NCBI GenBank assembly: GCA_016866775.1
Contig: VGLJ01000001.1
Span: forward strand, 124,001-188,000
Direction: 5' to 3'
DNA length: 64,000 nt
DNA from: Candidatus Rokuibacteriota bacterium
Lineage (GTDB): Bacteria > Methylomirabilota > Methylomirabilia > Rokubacteriales > CSP1-6
The translations under genes were made by a program, and so were the position numbers. Positions 60,424-64,000 of this stretch are shown piece after piece (position 1 is the first letter of the stretch; each line of letters begins with the position of its first letter). The notes beneath the pieces were generated by a model, which was not told the origin of the DNA, ran no database searches, and saw only the letters and a list, made by a program, of their open reading frames with translations.

Positions 60424-62088
60424 CTAGCCCTGCAAATAAACCTGGTCCCAGCGCACGACGTCGTAGATGCCGAAGTACGACGACGGGTTCTGGCCCTTCA
60501 CCTTGTTGTAGTAGGCGTCGTAGATCTGCTCGTACGCCACCGGGATCAGCGGCGGGTCCTTCTCGAGCATGTCCTCCGCCTGCCGCACCATCGCCTTGCG
60601 CTTTCCCTGGTCCAGCTCCTTCTCGATCTGCGCGGCGAGCGCGTGGAAGGGCTCGTTGACCCAGCTGCCGTAGTTCTGCGGGCCGCCCTTGCCGTACCAC
60701 GCGGAGAAGATGTCCGACGGGTCCATGAGCGACGACACGATCGCGCTGATGGCGAGGTCGAAGTTGCCGGCCGCCGCCTCGTCGAACCACACGGACGTCT
60801 GCACGACGCGCAGGTTCGACTCGACGTTGATGTGCTCCTTCAGCATGGCCTGGATCGCCACGGCCCAGAGCTTGAAGGTCTGGATGTCGCGCACCACGAA
60901 GTCGAGGCCCTTCAGCCCGTCCTTGTAGCCCGCTTCCGCCATGAGCCGGCGCGCTTCCTGGACGGCGGGCTTGATGTCCTTCTGGTAGCCGAGCTTCTTC
61001 TCGAGCTCCGCCTTCGGCGTCGACATCTCGTGGAACGGGTACACGAAGCCGCCGATCTGCATCGGCGCCGTGTCCTTCACCACCTCGACGAGCGCGTTGC
61101 GGTCCATGGCGAGATGGATGGCGCGCCGCACGCGCGGGTCGTTGAGCGCCTTGTTCTTCTTCTGGTTGCACCAGAAGGCCTGGATGACGCTCTGGTTGAA
61201 CGCCGCCGCGGTGACGTTCTTCATCTCCTTCGCCTTGCGCCAGGAGACGGGATCGAGCAGCCGCGCGTAGTCGAGCTTGCCGGCCAGGAACGAGGAGCCG
61301 AGCTCCGGCGAGAACGGCGGCATGTGATAGACCTCGACGCGGTCGAGGTACGGCAGCCCCTTGTTCCAGTAATCCTTGTTGCGCTCCATGATCCAGACTT
61401 CCTTGTCCCGGCGCTCGACGTGCTTGTAGGGACCGGTGCCGGGATAGTTCAGGACCTGGCGCAGGTTGCCGCCATGCTCCTCCAGCGACTTCTTGCGGAC
61501 GATGATGTTCCAGCCGCTGGCGAACGCGCCGAGCATGTACGGCGCCGGGCGTGGCTCCGTCATGCGGAACTCGATCTGGTGCGGGTTGACGACGACGATG
61601 TCGCCGACCGTCGCGAAGAGCGGCGTGCGCGGGATGACGACGCCCTTGGGCGGCCGCGCGATGCGCTCGTAGGTGGCCTTCACGTCCTCGGCCGTGAAGT
61701 CGGCGCCGTCGTGGAACTTCACGCCCTTCCGCAGATAGAAGGTGTACTTCTTGCCGTCCGGCGCGATCGTCCACCGTTCGGCGAGGTCCGAGATGATCGT
61801 CTGGCCGTCCTTCGGATCGCGGCGAATGAGCGTGTCGTACATCGGGCTCTGCGGGCCGATGTTGGCGACGGTGCCCGACTGGTGCACGTCGAAGTGCGCG
61901 GCGGCGCTGTGGACGGAGTAGCGCAGGGTCCCGCCGCGTTTCACCGCGGGGTCGGCCTTCACGCCCGCCGGGGCCTGCGCGACGGCGGATCCGGGACTCG
62001 GCAGACGGGACGCGATGACGGCGCCCGCACCGGCGGCACTCACTTTCAGGAATGTACGGCGGTCGACACGACGGGGCTGCCCAGTCAT
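60424..62088 (-). CDS. ABC transporter substrate-binding protein, SBP family 5, Tat signal
   Basis: A 554-residue family-5 binding protein with a twin-arginine signal (D9-R-R-T-F-L-K15 then a hydrophobic run), indicating export in a folded state. The KGVKFHDGADFTAEDV segment is the family signature. An AGGAGGAAGCG site precedes the ATG at 62088. It serves the two permeases downstream. The substrate, peptide-like or otherwise, is not known. Confidence 0.92.
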   Translation of the reverse strand: MTGQPRRVDRRTFLKVSAAGAGAVIASRLPSPGSAVAQAPAGVKADPAVKRGGTLRYSVHSAAAHFDVHQSGTVANIGPQSPMYDTLIRRDPKDGQTIISDLAERWTIAPDGKKYTFYLRKGVKFHDGADFTAEDVKATYERIARPPKGVVIPRTPLFATVGDIVVVNPHQIEFRMTEPRPAPYMLGAFASGWNIIVRKKSLEEHGGNLRQVLNYPGTGPYKHVERRDKEVWIMERNKDYWNKGLPYLDRVEVYHMPPFSPELGSSFLAGKLDYARLLDPVSWRKAKEMKNVTAAAFNQSVIQAFWCNQKKNKALNDPRVRRAIHLAMDRNALVEVVKDTAPMQIGGFVYPFHEMSTPKAELEKKLGYQKDIKPAVQEARRLMAEAGYKDGLKGLDFVVRDIQTFKLWAVAIQAMLKEHINVESNLRVVQTSVWFDEAAAGNFDLAISAIVSSLMDPSDIFSAWYGKGGPQNYGSWVNEPFHALAAQIEKELDQGKRKAMVRQAEDMLEKDPPLIPVAYEQIYDAYYNKVKGQNPSSYFGIYDVVRWDQVYLQG

Positions 62089-62132
62089 CGCTTCCTCCTC
62101 TTCCAAAGTGCCGCGACGATATCACACCTCGC

Positions 62133-63194
62133 TCAGCGCACCGTCCCGCGGGCCGCCACCGGCCACGTCACCTCGACCGTGCCCTGCCGGACGCCGTAGA
62201 CCTCGTCGACCATGTTGCTGACCACGCAGCAGTGGTTCGGCACCACGCTCACGGCGTCGCCGATCTTCGGCCGCTCGCGACACGCGGACAGATCGACGAT
62301 GCCGTGCTCCTCCGACAGCGCGGTGACGACGGCGTCGGGATACTCTATCAGGTGGCCGTAGCCCGTGACGGTGTACTGGTCGGACGTGAGCACCTTCGTG
62401 CCCGCGTCGATGACGGCGCGGGTGTCGGTGGGGCGGCTCACGACCGTCGCGCGCACGCGCATCGCGCAGTCGTCCCACGTCGCGGTGCCCGACGCGACCA
62501 CCATCACGTCGTTGTAGATGTAGGTCCCCGCGCGATGCTCGGTGAGCATCGGGAACTCCTGCGCGCGGAAGATCGCGGGCGTTCCGCCGCCGGAGACCAC
62601 GGGCACGCGGATGCCCGCGCGCTTGAAGAGCTCGAGCGCGCGCGAGAGGAACTCGCGCGTCGCGGGCTCGCGGTTCGGGAAGGTCATGAGGCCTTCGAAG
62701 CGCAGGCGCGGCAGCTTCATCGCGGTGCGCGCGAGGTCGAGCGCGGCCTCCGGCGTCTGCACGCCGTTGCGGCCGAAGCCGGTGTCGCACTCGATCAGGA
62801 ACGGGACCTCGCCGTTGTGACGGACCGCCGCTTCCGAGAGGCCGCGCGCGACCACCTCGTTGTCGAAGACGACGGCGAGGCGGTTGAGACGGCGCGAGAC
62901 GGCCATGAGCCGGTCCGTCTTCTCCCGGCCGAGGACGTTGAAGGTGAGGAGCACGTCGTCGGCGATGGCCGCGTCGGCGAAGACCTCGACCTCGCCGATC
63001 TTCTGGCACGTGATGCCGACCGCGCCGGCGCGCATCTGCAGCGCGCCGATCGCCGGGATCTTGTGCGTCTTGATGTGCGGCCGGTTGGCGATGCCGTGCT
63101 TCGCCAGGTGCCCGTGCACCCGCCGGATGTTCGACTCCATCACGTCGAGGTGGACGGTGACCGCGGGGGTATCGAGATCGGCGACGGACTTCAT
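62133..63194 (-). CDS. D-threonine aldolase/D-serine dehydratase-like PLP enzyme
   Basis: A 353-residue fold-type III enzyme. The PLP Lys lies in RPHIKTHK, a YGHL segment contacts the cofactor, and the C-terminal metal site is PNHCC, typical of the DSD1/D-threonine aldolase family. It cleaves or dehydrates D-amino acids such as D-threonine. It is 27 bases downstream of nothing obvious and 45 bases from the next gene's start, so possibly transcribed alone. Confidence 0.88.
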   Translation of the reverse strand: MKSVADLDTPAVTVHLDVMESNIRRVHGHLAKHGIANRPHIKTHKIPAIGALQMRAGAVGITCQKIGEVEVFADAAIADDVLLTFNVLGREKTDRLMAVSRRLNRLAVVFDNEVVARGLSEAAVRHNGEVPFLIECDTGFGRNGVQTPEAALDLARTAMKLPRLRFEGLMTFPNREPATREFLSRALELFKRAGIRVPVVSGGGTPAIFRAQEFPMLTEHRAGTYIYNDVMVVASGTATWDDCAMRVRATVVSRPTDTRAVIDAGTKVLTSDQYTVTGYGHLIEYPDAVVTALSEEHGIVDLSACRERPKIGDAVSVVPNHCCVVSNMVDEVYGVRQGTVEVTWPVAARGTVR

Positions 63195-63347
63195 GGATCA
63201 CCTCATTCGGGCTCTGCGACCGAACAGATACCGCCGGGCCTTGCCGGCTGTCAAGGAACGGACGGTGCGCGAACCTCGCGTTCGTCGCGGCCGGCGCGTG
63301 CACGAGGCACTGTGGTCCCGCTTCGCCGCCGCGTGACGTCGCGCGTT

Positions 63348-63379
63348 CGAGCGCCGGCGCGGCTCCGCACCGGCGCTCG
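63348..63379. terminator. Perfect 10-bp inverted repeat, probable terminator
   Basis: Arms CGAGCGCCGG (63348-63357) and CCGGCGCTCG (63370-63379) with a 12-base loop, lying just beyond the stop of the minus-strand secreted-protein gene at 63394. No T-tract. The rest of the gap (63195-63393) shows nothing further. Confidence 0.5.
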
Positions 63380-63393
63380 CTCGGGACGGGCGC

Positions 63394-63938
63394 TCAGCGA
63401 ATCCGGGTCGCCCGGAACGGCGCGTCCGTCAGGATGACGACGCTCGGCGGCTCGGGGTCCGCGAGCGGGTCCGGACAGTTGAAGGGCCCGTCAACACAGA
63501 GGAACCGCACCTGGTTGCACGTGCCCTCGAGGTTTCGGAAGTTCTTGTCGAACGTGGCGTCGATCGTCACGCGCGAGATCGCGACGACGGAGCCGGTCCC
63601 CTTGTCGTAGTTGAGGAAGAACGCGGTCCCCCTGACCGACCGGGGGCCGGTGCGCGACCACACGCCGTGCGTCGGGGAGTTCTTCACGTCGAAGATCGGT
63701 CCGCCCTCGTCGCTGCCGGTGGCCGTGATGACCGTGCCGTCCGACGTCAGCGTGATGAGCCCCGGAACGAACTCGGCAGGGGGGGCACCCCCAGGAAATA
63801 GAAGATGTAGCTGCCGACCGCCTGCGGGATGATCCGGGGGGGGGAACCGGCCACGACCGGGCCCGCCGGCAAAACCACCGCGAGAGACACGACCAGCAGA
63901 CACAGCATGGCGCAGCACATCCCCTTGCGCCCCGTCAT
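63394..63938 (-). CDS. Secreted beta-type protein, frameshifted in a G/C homopolymer
   Basis: A 5' part from ATG at 63938 encodes a signal peptide and a mature N-terminus (IIPQAVGSYIFYFLG); the rest (FVPGLITLTSDGTVIT and onward to the stop at 63394) is in another frame. The switch coincides with a seven-base G tract (C on the coding strand) at 63779-63785; one more C would join the frames as VPPPAEFVP. A nine-base tract lies at 63836-63844. The lesion may be an assembly error or phase variation. Domain function unknown; it resembles short secreted beta-sandwich proteins. The window ends 62 bases beyond. Confidence 0.6.
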
Positions 63939-64000
63939 AGAGGCTCCTTTCGTGGGACTTCGTGAATGCAGCGTTCGAGCTCCGGTGGCGCCGGGGCACG

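Noticed and set aside
56939-62125. A 1728-codon open frame spanning a ligase, a permease region and beyond on the minus strand
   Set aside because: Only the first third encodes a recognisable ligase; the rest is Arg/Ala-rich antisense or out-of-frame translation of transporter genes, as expected in GC-rich DNA.

Overview
The window is 64 kb of very GC-rich DNA with short intergenic gaps, many 4-base ATGA/GTGA stop-start overlaps, and a catabolic gene set. It is rich in peptide-type ABC transporters, metal-dependent amidohydrolases, CoA ligases, crotonases, CoA-transferases, CoxL-type molybdenum hydroxylases and ring-cleavage enzymes. No rRNA, tRNA, CRISPR array or complete mobile element was seen. 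The style fits an uncultured soil or groundwater heterotroph, for example a Rokubacteria-like lineage; that placement is inference because no marker gene is present.

Layout. 1-3.2 kb: the 3' end of a TPP enzyme, 3-hydroxyanthranilate dioxygenase, a small secreted protein, a GNAT and an amidohydrolase. 3.2-4.9 kb: a less GC-rich accessory islet with a fused BrnT/BrnA-type toxin-antitoxin ORF and an HNH nuclease. 5-12 kb: a minus-strand oligopeptide-type ABC operon whose first binding-protein gene is a pseudogene paralogous to the second. 12.1-15.3 kb: acyl-CoA dehydrogenase, CoA-transferase, Lin0512 and VOC genes in one operon. 15.4-21.1 kb: a Tat-exported amidohydrolase, a crotonase, an mlaC-like remnant, an AsmA/DUF748 protein and a CodA-like deaminase. 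21-28 kb: a PLP dehydratase, a serine hydrolase, a nucleotidyltransferase pair and a membrane molybdoenzyme resembling PadBCD/PsrABC, divergent from a CoA ligase. 29.6-33.5 kb: a damaged HEPN/DUF4258 gene with a zinc-finger antitoxin, then a CoxL-type enzyme and a nitroreductase.

33.5-41.6 kb: an MFS pump, a binding protein, an M20 peptidase, an Ldh-family dehydrogenase, then a selenoprotein. The UGSC-family gene at 38967-39482 is read through an in-frame TGA that is followed by a bacterial SECIS-like hairpin, and it is coupled to a conserved partner gene. Conventional gene calling would split it into two fragments. This is the main discovery in the window. 41.6-52 kb: alcohol dehydrogenase and cupin, LigA/LigB-type extradiol dioxygenase with a heme-oxygenase-like enzyme, MBL hydrolase, SDR, carbonic anhydrase, methyltransferase, a 3-hydroxyisobutyrate dehydrogenase-like enzyme, an unrecognised 510-residue protein and an HpaB-type flavin hydroxylase. 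52-64 kb: small membrane proteins, DinB, a second CoxL-type enzyme, a coiled-coil protein, crotonase plus AMP ligase, a second dipeptide-type ABC transporter, a D-threonine-aldolase-like enzyme and a frameshifted secreted protein.

Cross-cutting patterns. Several genes have a TANNNT-like -10 hexamer about 6 nt before the start codon, which suggests leaderless transcripts. A 33-base GC-rich hairpin element occurs twice. At least three toxin-antitoxin-like loci are present, two of them fused or damaged.
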